Below are positions 1 to 5,929 of a stretch of DNA of 10,814 nucleotides, one piece after another. Numbering within the stretch: position 1 is the first letter of the stretch; each line of letters opens with the position of its first letter. Origin of the DNA: Bdellovibrio sp. (lineage in GTDB: Bacteria; Bdellovibrionota; Bdellovibrionia; Bdellovibrionales; Bdellovibrionaceae); NCBI GenBank assembly GCA_017745015.1, contig JAGIAF010000100.1:1-10814 (forward strand). The letters are read 5' to 3'. A program made the translations under genes and the position numbers. Under the pieces are notes generated by a model. The model did no database searches. It saw only the letters and a list, made by a program, of their open reading frames with translations, and was not told the DNA's origin.

Positions 1-44
1 CAGTCCGTTATGTCTGGCTTTGTTATTGCTTAACTCTGTCATTT

Positions 45-98
45 TATAACATATTGCTGCGACCTCCACTGCCATGGTTTCCTGTGTCTGGTGGAGGT
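45..98 (+). promoter_or_regulatory. Promoter -10 and RBS-sequestering leader hairpin of the BON gene
   Basis: A TATAAC hexamer at 45-50 matches the -10 consensus at five of six bases; I see no good -35. A start site near 57 would give a leader of about 45 nt. That leader is almost entirely a hairpin: ACCTCCAC at 62-69 is the exact reverse complement of GTGGAGGT at 91-98, with a 21-nt loop. The right arm contains the GGAGG ribosome site (93-97) of the gene starting at 103. The pairing is seen directly. Translational control, for example by heat or by a small RNA binding the loop, is inference. Confidence 0.6.
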
Positions 99-102
99 AC
101 TT

Positions 103-450
103 ATGAAAAATACATTTCTTATAGTTGCTCTCTTAGCTGTCATTGAAATCGGCTGGGCCGCAGGCACGGATACAAGAACCGAGCAAAGCTCGACAGCTTA
201 CAAAACGGCCGATCAACAAGCCATGAGCTCTCAACGTGATACCGACCTGACTCGCATGATTCGCGAGAAAATCGTCGCGGATGATTCTCTTTCTATAAAT
301 GCACACAATGTTAAGATCATCACTGAAAATGGTCGCGTGTATTTGCGCGGCCCCGTTGAATCAAAAGCCGAACGTCAACAAGTTGAGAGACTCGCCAAAG
401 GCGTCGCAGGAAAAACCCAAGTTGTGAATGAAACCGTGATCTCTAAATAA
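103..450 (+). CDS. Secreted BON-domain protein (OsmY-like)
   Basis: This is a 115-residue protein. Residues 1-20 form a signal peptide (MK, hydrophobic core, WAA) with likely cleavage before Gly21. A polar linker follows, then a single BON domain at about 46-115 with the typical helix, a strand around NGRVYLRGPV, the helix of the ERQQVERLAKGV segment, and a last strand VVNETV. BON domains occur in periplasmic OsmY and in other envelope proteins and are thought to bind phospholipid or membrane surfaces. I chose ATG 103 because GGAGG ends 5 nt before it. A GTG four codons upstream lies inside that ribosome site and is rejected. The next gene starts 15 nt after the stop, so the two form an operon. 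Its leader folds over the ribosome site, suggesting stress-gated translation. The BON call is solid; the exact role is unknown. Confidence 0.85.
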   Translation: MKNTFLIVALLAVIEIGWAAGTDTRTEQSSTAYKTADQQAMSSQRDTDLTRMIREKIVADDSLSINAHNVKIITENGRVYLRGPVESKAERQQVERLAKGVAGKTQVVNETVISK

Positions 451-465
451 CGAAAGGAGCTCCTC

Positions 466-1041
466 ATGGATAAAGGTGAAAAAGGCAAGAAGGCCGTCTT
501 CGGCATTTTCGAAAGCAGGCAATCACTTGAAAAGTGCGTGAGCCGTCTGAAGGCAGAGAACTTTCGCAACTCTGATATCTCTGTCCTGATGTCAGACAAA
601 GGCGACACTCGGGACTTCGCTCACGAAAAAGAAACCAAAGCCCCCGAAGGTGCTACTGTCGGTGGCGGTGCCGGAGCATTGCTCGGCGGAACTTTGGGTT
701 GGCTTGTGGGTATCGGTGCTATCGCAACTATCCCAGCGTTGGGACCGTTGGTTGCCGCTGGCCCCATCATGGCCGCCTTAGCAGGTGCCGGTGCTGGCGC
801 TGCCGTGGGTGGAATCACTGGCGCGTTGGTGGGAATTGGCATTCCTGAATACGAAGCCAAACGTTATGAGACTTATGTTAAGAATGGTGGCATCCTTCTC
901 AGCGTCCACGTGGATGACGGCGACTGGGCGGATAAAGCAGAACGCATCTTGAAGGAAACTGGCGCGCGGGATATTGCGAAAGCCGGCGAAGAATCAGGAT
1001 CTCGTCGTTCTAAAGATACTTATCAAGAACGCCACCCTTAA
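466..1041 (+). CDS. General-stress-like protein with central glycine zipper
   Basis: This is a 191-residue protein without a signal peptide. Residues 9-45 (AVFGIFESRQSLEKCVSRLK and onward) resemble the N-terminal fold of heat-induced, general stress protein 17M/YflT-type proteins. Residues 62-126 are a long Gly/Ala-rich stretch with small-residue periodicity (VGGGAGALLGG, AGAGAGAAVGG), a glycine zipper that could insert in a membrane as a hairpin. A soluble tail (127-175, with YEAKRYETYVKNGGILLSVHV) resembles the C-terminal part of such proteins. AAAGGAG at 453-459 precedes the ATG by 6 nt. It shares an operon with the BON protein; such proteins and BON proteins are both commonly stress-induced. 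A strong intrinsic terminator follows within 10 nt. No enzymatic residues are visible. The family call is from pattern memory; the biochemical role is not known to me. Confidence 0.7.
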   Translation: MDKGEKGKKAVFGIFESRQSLEKCVSRLKAENFRNSDISVLMSDKGDTRDFAHEKETKAPEGATVGGGAGALLGGTLGWLVGIGAIATIPALGPLVAAGPIMAALAGAGAGAAVGGITGALVGIGIPEYEAKRYETYVKNGGILLSVHVDDGDWADKAERILKETGARDIAKAGEESGSRRSKDTYQERHP

Positions 1042-1048
1042 TCTCAAC

Positions 1049-1080
1049 AAAAAAGCCTGCTCTCAAGCAGGCTTTTTTGT
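1049..1080 (+). terminator. Intrinsic terminator of the BON/stress operon
   Basis: AAAAAAGCCTGC (1049-1060) pairs perfectly with GCAGGCTTTTTT (1067-1078) around the 6-nt loop TCTCAA. The right arm ends in a six-T run. It begins 8 nt after the stop codon at 1041. This is a textbook Rho-independent terminator, and its A-rich left side could also allow it to work on the other strand. Confidence 0.93.
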
Positions 1081-1361
1081 TTTAAAGGGTCTTTAAATCT
1101 TTACCACAATCACAGCAGTTATCCCCTACGACTACTTTGATGCATTAATAGATCGTCCTTAGCCATCAGCTAACTCCCTCTTAATAAGAGCGACGAGAGT
1201 TAAAGCCACCACCATCGATATGACTGCATACTTTTTACGAAAAACACTCCCAAAGCCGCACCCAGACTTATTCTTGCGTCCAGGTTAAAGCGAAAACTCA
1301 CCCATTTTCGCTTTCGCCCGCTACACTAAAATCCAACCCCACAGAACCGGAGTCTTCACGA
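1081..1361. other. Gene-free stretch with a two-tier hairpin at 1171-1202
   Basis: No convincing ORF with a ribosome site lies here. The visible structure is a nested hairpin. TAACTC (1171-1176) pairs with GAGTTA (1197-1202). Inside it CTCTT (1178-1182) pairs with AAGAG (1186-1190) around the loop AAT. An asymmetric internal loop (C1177 against CGACGA 1191-1196) separates the tiers. A second palindrome at 1287-1314 is listed separately. The stretch could hold a small RNA or only the upstream region of the next gene; sequence alone does not decide. Confidence 0.4.
1287..1332 (+). promoter_or_regulatory. Palindrome overlapping a putative promoter
   Basis: AAAGCGAAAA (1287-1296) is the exact reverse complement of TTTTCGCTTT (1305-1314), with the 8-nt spacer CTCACCCA. 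No T-run follows on either strand, so it is unlikely to be a terminator. A possible promoter uses TTTTCG (1305-1310) as a weak -35 and TAAAAT (1327-1332) as -10 with 16 nt between, so the right arm would cover the -35. That placement would suit an operator for a repressor, but this is inference. Confidence 0.4.
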
Positions 1362-1559
1362 ATGATTCGTTATTTGACGACCCTTAAGGATCAAGCAGTA
1401 AAGCTTTATGAAGCTATTAAAGAACTCGAAAAACTCCCAATGCGCAATTTCCAAGGCGACTTCTATGAGGAAAAAGAAGAAAAGCCCGTTCGCATAAAAC
1501 GCCAAACAACGACGAGCGTGGAAGACTTGCGCCCACAACGCCCCGATAAGGCCGAGTAA
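1362..1559 (+). CDS. Small hypothetical protein, 65 aa
   Basis: I do not recognise this protein. It is cytoplasmic in appearance and strongly charged. Residues 1-26 form a likely amphipathic helix (LTTLKDQAVKLYEAIKELEKL). An acidic patch (DFYEEKEEKP) follows, then a basic, Thr-rich tail ending in RPQRPDKAE. GGAG at 1349-1352 lies 9 nt before the ATG, which is acceptable. An opposite-strand frame covers the same bases but encodes a less plausible Phe-run-rich sequence, so I prefer this strand. There are no membrane segments, cysteines or known motifs. It stands alone between an upstream gap and the thermonuclease gene 60 nt downstream, which seems to have its own leader. It could be a real orphan or a chance frame; the ribosome site and helix favour a real gene. 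Confidence 0.55.
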   Translation: MIRYLTTLKDQAVKLYEAIKELEKLPMRNFQGDFYEEKEEKPVRIKRQTTTSVEDLRPQRPDKAE

Positions 1560-1594
1560 TTTTTTCGAATTCCCCATAATTCTCAGAACTTATC

Positions 1595-1619
1595 GCCCCT
1601 TTGGGTTAAAACCAGGGGC
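1595..1619 (+). promoter_or_regulatory. Hairpin covering the RBS-like site of the thermonuclease gene
   Basis: GCCCCT (1595-1600) is the reverse complement of AGGGGC (1614-1619), which abuts the ATG at 1620. The loop contains GGTT (1604-1607) and AACC (1610-1613), which could extend pairing only partly because the inner loop would be too tight. The only Shine-Dalgarno-like bases near this start, AGGGG, are in the right arm and just 1 nt from the ATG. A CATAAT at 1575-1580 could be the -10. The structure may limit initiation, which is inference. Confidence 0.45.
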
Positions 1620-2282
1620 ATGAATACATTAAAGCGCGTTTTAGTTTTAATTCTTCTTTCTCCCCTTTCAGCCCTCGCCGCATCCCTCACGGGTCAAGTT
1701 CTGAGCGTTCATGACGGCGACACTCTGACAATTCAAGTTCCTGCTGAAAATATGAAATACAAAGTTCGCCTGCTGGGAGTTGATACTCCGGAAGTGGATT
1801 TCTTCGGTCACTCGCAAGGTGAGATCGCAGAAAAAGCCCGCGACTTTGTAGCAAGCCTCGCACCCGTCGGCAGCACGATCACTGTGGTGTTTGACGATAA
1901 CGGCATGGATAAGCACGGCCGTGTCTTGGGTCGCATCTTAGTTGGTGACATTGAAATCAATCGCGAAGTTTTAAAAGCAGGTTTGGGATATATGTACTTC
2001 ATCTTCCCATTCGACAAACGTGTTTCTTCGACTTACAGCGAAGATGCTGAATCTGCAGTAGCAAACCACCGCGGACTATTCTCTCCAGAATACCAAAGCA
2101 CTCTAGCTCCTTACGATTTCCGCATGAGCGTGCGCAACCAAACAGGCAACAACCTGATTGGCGACCTACAAACTAAAGATTTATTTTATCAAGAAGACGC
2201 CGACAAGGTTCCCGTCTGGCGCAGAGTCTTTTTCTCAGACAAAAAAATAGCCGAACAAAACGGCTATCACTTCAAACTCTAA
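1620..2282 (+). CDS. Secreted thermonuclease-like (SNase family) nuclease
   Basis: This is a 220-residue protein with a signal peptide at 1-21 (MNTLKR, Leu/Ile/Val core, ALAA). The staphylococcal-nuclease fold spans about 22-155. Key residues match the Staphylococcus enzyme: Asp32 and Asp34 in VHDGDT for calcium, Arg50 in VRLLGVDTPE, Asp55, Thr56, Glu58 as catalytic base, and Arg101 in DKHGRVLGRI. It should cut phosphodiester bonds of DNA and RNA outside the cytoplasm with Ca2+. About 65 residues after the fold are a C-terminal extension I do not recognise. Start: ATG 1620 begins a proper signal peptide, although the AGGGG just upstream is too close to be a normal ribosome site and is paired in a hairpin. 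It is followed 2 nt later by a large palindrome. In a predator it could help degrade prey nucleic acid; that role is inference. Confidence 0.88.
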   Translation: MNTLKRVLVLILLSPLSALAASLTGQVLSVHDGDTLTIQVPAENMKYKVRLLGVDTPEVDFFGHSQGEIAEKARDFVASLAPVGSTITVVFDDNGMDKHGRVLGRILVGDIEINREVLKAGLGYMYFIFPFDKRVSSTYSEDAESAVANHRGLFSPEYQSTLAPYDFRMSVRNQTGNNLIGDLQTKDLFYQEDADKVPVWRRVFFSDKKIAEQNGYHFKL

Positions 2283-2284
2283 AA

Positions 2285-2358
2285 GGTACGGACACACTTT
2301 TGGTAGCAAATGTGCGTCATCTGTGACGCGCGATTGCTACCAAAAGTGTGTCCGTACC
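2285..2358. repeat. 74-nt near-perfect palindrome (REP/MITE-like hairpin)
   Basis: The left arm at 2285-2309 (starting GGTACGGACACAC) and the right arm at 2334-2358 (ending GTGTGTCCGTACC) are perfect 25-bp reverse complements. The centre continues the stem: after one A/A mismatch (2310/2333), positions 2311-2319 pair with 2324-2332 with two G-U pairs, closing on the tetraloop TCTG (2320-2323). It fills the gap between the convergent thermonuclease and pirin genes. Transcribed from the minus strand, the hairpin is followed by TTTT (2284-2281), so it may also end pirin transcription. Length and perfection point to a dispersed palindromic element, perhaps one moved by a REP-associated Y1 transposase, but no transposase lies nearby. 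Confidence 0.75.
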
Positions 2359-2380
2359 TATTCGTTCGTACCTATTCGTT
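2353..2380. repeat. 14-bp exact tandem duplication
   Basis: CGTACCTATTCGTT at 2353-2366 is followed without a gap by an identical copy at 2367-2380. The first copy overlaps the outer end of the 2285-2358 palindrome. The second copy runs two bases into the pirin stop codon (2379-2381 on the minus strand). It looks like a slippage or imprecise insertion scar at the edge of the palindrome. Confidence 0.85.
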
Positions 2381-3080
2381 ATCTTAGATCGAAGAGTAGG
2401 AATTCTGTTTCTTTGTTAGCGCGGATTTGCAGCAAATCTTCATCTTGGATTGCCAAGCCGTCGCCGGATTTCAAGATCTTACCGTTCACTTCTAACTCAC
2501 CTTCGGCAAGTTGAATCCAAACAGCGCGCTCAGGACGGATTTTGAATTCCAAAGTTTTTCCTGGCTCCAATATCGAAGCATACAAATCGACATCTTGATG
2601 GATCTTTTGACTGTCTTCACGACCGTCTTTGGAAACCAGCAAGCGCAACGTGTTCACTTTCTCTTCACGACGGAAAGAGGCTTGAGTGTACCCCGGCGCC
2701 ACCCCGTTCGTGTCAGGCATAATCCAAATTTGGAAAAGCTGCAGCTCATCGGTTTTCGACGGATTGTATTCAGCGTGACGAATACCCGTACCCGCATGCA
2801 TGACTTGGATTTCACCGGCTTTGATTTGGCCGACGTTACCCATACTGTCCTGATGCTCGACTTGGCCCTTCAACACATAGGTGATGATCTCCATGTCGCG
2901 ATGAGGATGTGCTGGGAATCCCGAATCTTTCGCAATCCAGTCTTGATTGATTACGCGCAGATCGCGGAAACCCATGAATTTTGGATCATAGTAATCACTG
3001 AACGAGAAGGTATGATAGGACTTTAACCATCCGCCGAATTCGGCAAACCCTCGTTGATCTGATTCTCGTTGATACATCAT
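2379..3080 (-). CDS. Pirin family protein (quercetin dioxygenase-like cupin, YhhW type)
   Basis: This is a 233-residue bicupin, the usual length for YhhW-type pirins (about 231). Metal ligands are visible in the N-terminal cupin: His58 and His60 in FPAHPHRDME, then His102 and Glu104 in GIRHAEYN. Counted from the second Met, these are 57, 59, 101 and 103, the numbering I recall for E. coli YhhW. Further signatures are GGWLKSYHTFSF near the start and MHAGTG. Bacterial pirins bind iron; some oxidise quercetin, and others act as redox-sensing cofactors. The physiological substrate here cannot be read. Start: two ATGs in tandem at 3080 and 3077, with AAGGAGG (3092-3086 on the minus strand) 5 nt before the first. 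A longer frame to 3161 overlaps the upstream gene and is rejected. It lies 37 nt after the DoxX-like gene in one operon, with a divergent LysR regulator beyond. Confidence 0.9.
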   Translation of the reverse strand: MMYQRESDQRGFAEFGGWLKSYHTFSFSDYYDPKFMGFRDLRVINQDWIAKDSGFPAHPHRDMEIITYVLKGQVEHQDSMGNVGQIKAGEIQVMHAGTGIRHAEYNPSKTDELQLFQIWIMPDTNGVAPGYTQASFRREEKVNTLRLLVSKDGREDSQKIHQDVDLYASILEPGKTLEFKIRPERAVWIQLAEGELEVNGKILKSGDGLAIQDEDLLQIRANKETEFLLFDLR

Positions 3081-3117
3081 AAAATCCTCCTTCCCGTAGT
3101 CAGTGTACGGTTTTAGT

Positions 3118-3504
3118 TTAGCCTTTTTTAAACAAAGGCTTAAAGTTGTTCCAATAAGCAATGCCGAGGAACAGGTTCAATACAGTCATAGCAATTGCGA
3201 TCGGAGCTCCGTCTGGAACTAAGATCGTGTGGTACAAAAGAATCTGCAACACGATGGGCGAGATCACTACCAGGGCCAAAGGCACTGCGATGTTAGCTAG
3301 CAACAACAAGCCCACCACGACTTCCGTCACTTTCAGAAGTGGGAAGAAGTACGACGCTGCCGCCAAGCCCGTCATGTAAGTACCCGCGGCTTCCGACATC
3401 TGCTGCTGAGGCATTGGCAAGAAGTGGAAGAAAAAGTTCAAGCCGAAGATAACCCACAAAAGACCATAGATCAGACGTGCGGGTGTTTTAAGTTTGTTCA
3501 TCAT
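3118..3504 (-). CDS. DoxX-like small membrane protein
   Basis: This is a 128-residue membrane protein with about four hydrophobic segments (roughly 10-27, 43-70, 72-92 and 99-118). The first contains WVIFGLNFFFHFLP, and the end is basic (FKPLFKKG). Size, topology and the start RLIYGLLWVIFG with FFxF fit DoxX-like / DUF4267-type proteins. Family members are often linked to redox or thiol stress, although their biochemistry is poorly known. Start: tandem ATGs at 3504 and 3501, with TGGAG (3516-3512) 7 nt upstream of the first. It is the first gene of a two-gene operon with pirin, and LysR is divergent. DoxX-pirin pairs beside a LysR gene are a recurring arrangement, which supports a shared redox-stress role. 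Membrane location is secure; the exact subfamily is less so. Confidence 0.75.
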   Translation of the reverse strand: MMNKLKTPARLIYGLLWVIFGLNFFFHFLPMPQQQMSEAAGTYMTGLAAASYFFPLLKVTEVVVGLLLLANIAVPLALVVISPIVLQILLYHTILVPDGAPIAIAMTVLNLFLGIAYWNNFKPLFKKG

Positions 3505-3557
3505 ATCGAGACTCCATTGTAGTGCAGTTTGTTTTAGTTCTATTCCCTAACAGAGAA

Positions 3558-3628
3558 ACTATACGCCCCTAGACGATCTAAAAAAATTATAATTATTTGA
3601 TTAACATGATCTAATTTTCTGATATAGT
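3558..3628. promoter_or_regulatory. Divergent promoter region between doxX-like and lysR genes
   Basis: For lysR (plus strand), TTAACA (3601-3606) and TATAGT (3623-3628) each match consensus at five of six bases with a 16-nt spacer. The predicted start, about 3635, falls almost on the ATG at 3637. For doxX (minus strand), TATAGT (3563-3558) is a good -10, preceded by a T-run in place of a -35. A small inverted repeat TAGA-CGA-TCTA (3570-3580) lies between the two doxX elements. The palindrome AATTATAATT (3585-3594) lies between the two promoters. LysR proteins usually bind such divergent regions, so these are candidate binding sites by inference. Confidence 0.55.
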
Positions 3629-3636
3629 TTTAGGAG

Positions 3637-4509
3637 ATGACCTTAGACCAAATCCACGTCCTTAGAACTATCGTAACTTCCGGAAGCTTCAGAGCGGCTT
3701 CTCAGGAACTTCATCGCGCGCAAAGTGCAGTCAGCTATGCGATGCGCACTTTGGAAGAGGAATTGGGATTTCGTCTTTTCAGTCGCGACAAATACCGCCC
3801 GGAACTAACACCGCAAGGTCGCGCTTTCCTTAAAAAGGCCGACGAGCTGATGTGCCAGTTTAACGAGGTGAAAGAAACTGCTGATTTTTTAAAACGAGGC
3901 TACGAACCAGAAATCCGTCTCGCCGTGAGCACGCTATGGCCCCTCCCGAAACTCATAGCCATGCTTAAGGAGTTCACTGCTAATTTTCCGCAGACGGAAA
4001 TCAAACTCATCAATGACGTTCTCAGCAACGATGAGCAACTTTTGGAAGGACATGCCGATCTCTCTTTGGGCATCGTCTTTAACGAAAAGGGTTTGCTAGT
4101 TACTGAGGAGCTTTTCACGGTGACTATGGATACGTACTGCTCCGCCAAACATCCTCTGGCGAAGATCAAAAAACCGACAGCGAAAGAGTTGTCGAAGTAT
4201 CCGCAAATCATCATGGCCAGCACGGTGAAAAGCTCCAATCGCTCTCAGGGGATCGTCAATCCCCACAACGTCATCAGTGTGCAAGATTACCTCACAAAAA
4301 AGAGTCTGCTTGAGGCAGGCTTAGGCTGGGGTCGCATGCCTGACCACCTGGTCAAAGAGGAAATCAAGCAGAAAACCCTTGTGCCGCTCGAGGTAAAAGC
4401 AATTAACGCCCGTGCCTCGGTGGCGCGCCACTCTGCAAAAGAGCTTGGCCCCTGCGGCAAATTCATTTGGAACTACTTTTCAAATGGACAAAAAAAGACC
4501 AAGAAATAA
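3637..4509 (+). CDS. LysR family transcriptional regulator
   Basis: This is a 290-residue protein of typical LysR length. The winged helix-turn-helix occupies about 1-62: LDQIHVLRTIVTSGSFRAAS, then HRAQSAVSYAMRTLEEELG and LFSRD, with the usual SxSAVS-type recognition helix. A linker helix follows and a two-lobed effector domain spans about 88-285 (EIRLAVSTLWPLP onward, with GLGWGRMPDHLV near the end). It binds DNA as a dimer or tetramer and responds to a small ligand. Start: ATG 3637 gives the standard LysR N-terminus, but GGAG directly abuts it with no spacing. The promoter predicts a start site within 2 nt, so the mRNA may be leaderless. It is divergent from the doxX-like/pirin operon 132 nt away, which it probably controls. 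The effector is unknown. Confidence 0.92.
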   Translation: MTLDQIHVLRTIVTSGSFRAASQELHRAQSAVSYAMRTLEEELGFRLFSRDKYRPELTPQGRAFLKKADELMCQFNEVKETADFLKRGYEPEIRLAVSTLWPLPKLIAMLKEFTANFPQTEIKLINDVLSNDEQLLEGHADLSLGIVFNEKGLLVTEELFTVTMDTYCSAKHPLAKIKKPTAKELSKYPQIIMASTVKSSNRSQGIVNPHNVISVQDYLTKKSLLEAGLGWGRMPDHLVKEEIKQKTLVPLEVKAINARASVARHSAKELGPCGKFIWNYFSNGQKKTKK

Positions 4510-4516
4510 ACTAAGT

Positions 4517-4571
4517 AAAAAGGTGCCTGGCACTTTATTGTTACACGCCGCACCCCCAGGTACGGCGTACC
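4517..4571. repeat. REP-like palindrome and overlapping alternative hairpins before thyA
   Basis: Three dyads are packed in the 75 nt between lysR and thyA. (a) GTGCC-T-GGCAC (4523-4533) inside AAAGGTGCCTGGCACTTT, a type I associate with dispersed REP elements. (b) CGCCG (4546-4550) with CGGCG (4563-4567), extended by ACC/GGT. (c) GGTAC-GGC-GTACC (4559-4571), which shares bases with (b), so the two cannot form together. The thyA ribosome site GGAG (4576-4579) lies 4 nt after (c). A terminator role for (a), using the T-rich bases after it, is possible. Confidence 0.5.
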
Positions 4572-4584
4572 TTCCGGAGTTCCT

Positions 4585-5379
4585 ATGAAGCAATATCACG
4601 ATCTGATGAAATTCGTTCTTGAAAATGGTGTTAAGAAAGAAGACCGCACTGGCACGGGCACAATTTCTGTGTTTGGTTATCAAATGCGCTACAACCTGCA
4701 AGAAGGTTTTCCTCTTTTGACGACGAAGAAGCTTCATACGCGTTCGATCTTTCACGAACTTTTGTGGTTCTTGAAAGGTGAAACAAATATTCAGTACTTG
4801 AAAGACAACAACGTAACGATCTGGGACGAATGGGCTGATGAAAATGGCAACTTGGGTCCCGTTTACGGTAAGCAATGGAGATCTTGGGAAACTGCTGATG
4901 GTCGCACCATCGACCAGATCTCTAACGTGATTGAGCAGATCAAAAAGAATCCAGACTCTCGTCGTCTTTTGGTGATCGCCTTCAATCCGGGTGACGTAGA
5001 AAAAATGGCTTTGCCTCCGTGTCACGCCTTCTTCCAATTCTATGTGGCCAACGGAAAGCTTTCTTGCCAACTTTACCAACGAAGCGCTGACATCTTCTTG
5101 GGCGTGCCGTTCAATATCGCAAGCTACGCACTTCTCGTTCATATGATCGCGCAAGTTTGCAACTTGGAAGTGGGCGACTTCGTTCATACATTAGGTGATG
5201 CCCACATTTACTCAAACCACTTGGAGCAAGTACAAACTCAGCTTTCTCGGGAGTTCCGTCCTCTGCCTACTTTGAAATTGAACCCTGATGTGAAAAATAT
5301 CTTCGACTTCAAATTCGAAGATATCGAAGTAGTCGGTTACGATCCGCACCCGGCGATCAAAGCACCGGTGGCAGTATGA
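4585..5379 (+). CDS. thyA: Thymidylate synthase
   Basis: This protein makes dTMP from dUMP using 5,10-methylenetetrahydrofolate as both carbon and hydride donor, releasing dihydrofolate; it acts in the cytoplasm as a homodimer. It is 264 residues, the same as E. coli ThyA, and the key residues fall at the same numbers. Arg21 is in DRTGTGT, Arg126-Arg127 from the partner subunit bind phosphate, and the nucleophile Cys146 is in ALPPCHAFFQF. QRSAD, FNIASY and HIYSNH form the dUMP and folate site. GGAG at 4576-4579 lies 5 nt before the ATG. Its TGA overlaps the folA ATG as ATGA, so the two are translationally coupled. This fits metabolism: each turnover yields the dihydrofolate that FolA must reduce. 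No unusual residues were seen. Confidence 0.98.
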   Translation: MKQYHDLMKFVLENGVKKEDRTGTGTISVFGYQMRYNLQEGFPLLTTKKLHTRSIFHELLWFLKGETNIQYLKDNNVTIWDEWADENGNLGPVYGKQWRSWETADGRTIDQISNVIEQIKKNPDSRRLLVIAFNPGDVEKMALPPCHAFFQFYVANGKLSCQLYQRSADIFLGVPFNIASYALLVHMIAQVCNLEVGDFVHTLGDAHIYSNHLEQVQTQLSREFRPLPTLKLNPDVKNIFDFKFEDIEVVGYDPHPAIKAPVAV

Positions 5380-5891
5380 TTTTAACCCATATCGCAGCAT
5401 GCTCTGAAAATCGCGTGATTGGCACCCAAGGAGGCCTTCCTTGGGACTTGCCTGAAGACATGAAGTTTTTCAGAGACACTACGAAGGGTCATATCATGAT
5501 CATGGGCCGTAAAACTTTTGATTCTTTCAACGGTCGCGCGCTTCCGAATCGCTATCACATCGTGGTGACTCGCGATCCGTCTAAATTTACCTTCAATGCT
5601 CCCCCAACAAGTCCGGTGGTTTTCGTTGCCAGCCTTGAAGAGGCTGTGGCTCACGCAAAGCCCCTGACAGATAAATGGGGCGAAGAAGTTTTCATCATCG
5701 GCGGTGGGGAAATCTACAAACAAGCTCTTGAGAAAAATCTCACAGATAAAATCTACCTCACACTGATCCACCGTGAGTTTGCGGGGGACACGCTTTACCC
5801 TGTGATTGATGAAGGACGGTTTCAACTGACGGCTCGCAGAGACGTTTCAGAGCCCATTCCATTTTCATTTCTGACTTATCAGAAAAAATAA
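5376..5891 (+). CDS. folA: Dihydrofolate reductase
   Basis: This protein reduces dihydrofolate to tetrahydrofolate with NADPH and is the target of trimethoprim. It is 171 residues, slightly longer than E. coli FolA (159). The N-terminus ILTHIAACSENRVIG carries the first strand and the Met20-type loop follows. Trp23 and Asp28 in LPWDLPEDMKFF correspond to E. coli Trp22 and catalytic Asp27. MGRKTFDSF and VVTRD form part of the NADPH site, and FIIGGGEIYKQAL is the conserved glycine loop. The insert FNAPPTSPV explains most of the extra length. It starts at the ATG that overlaps the thyA stop and has no ribosome site of its own distance, so it depends on coupling. A probable terminator follows at 5930. 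Confidence 0.97.
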   Translation: MILTHIAACSENRVIGTQGGLPWDLPEDMKFFRDTTKGHIMIMGRKTFDSFNGRALPNRYHIVVTRDPSKFTFNAPPTSPVVFVASLEEAVAHAKPLTDKWGEEVFIIGGGEIYKQALEKNLTDKIYLTLIHREFAGDTLYPVIDEGRFQLTARRDVSEPIPFSFLTYQKK

Positions 5892-5929
5892 TTAGACCTA
5901 GTTTACATCTGACTTTCTTGAACAACTTC

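Noticed and set aside
1356..1577. 73-residue minus-strand frame over the small orphan
   Set aside because: The Phe-run (FFFFLIE) is the complement of Lys/Glu codons; no ribosome site. The plus-strand frame has GGAG at a workable distance.
2511..3026. 171-residue plus-strand frame opposite pirin
   Set aside because: It is antisense to a complete pirin with intact metal ligands, has no ribosome site and no recognisable motif.
4517..4571. CRISPR-like or array repeat
   Set aside because: The dyads differ from one another and there is no regular repeat-spacer pattern.
4480..5187. 235-residue minus-strand frame opposite thyA
   Set aside because: It lies across lysR's end and thyA, whose identity is certain; low-quality composition and no start signal.
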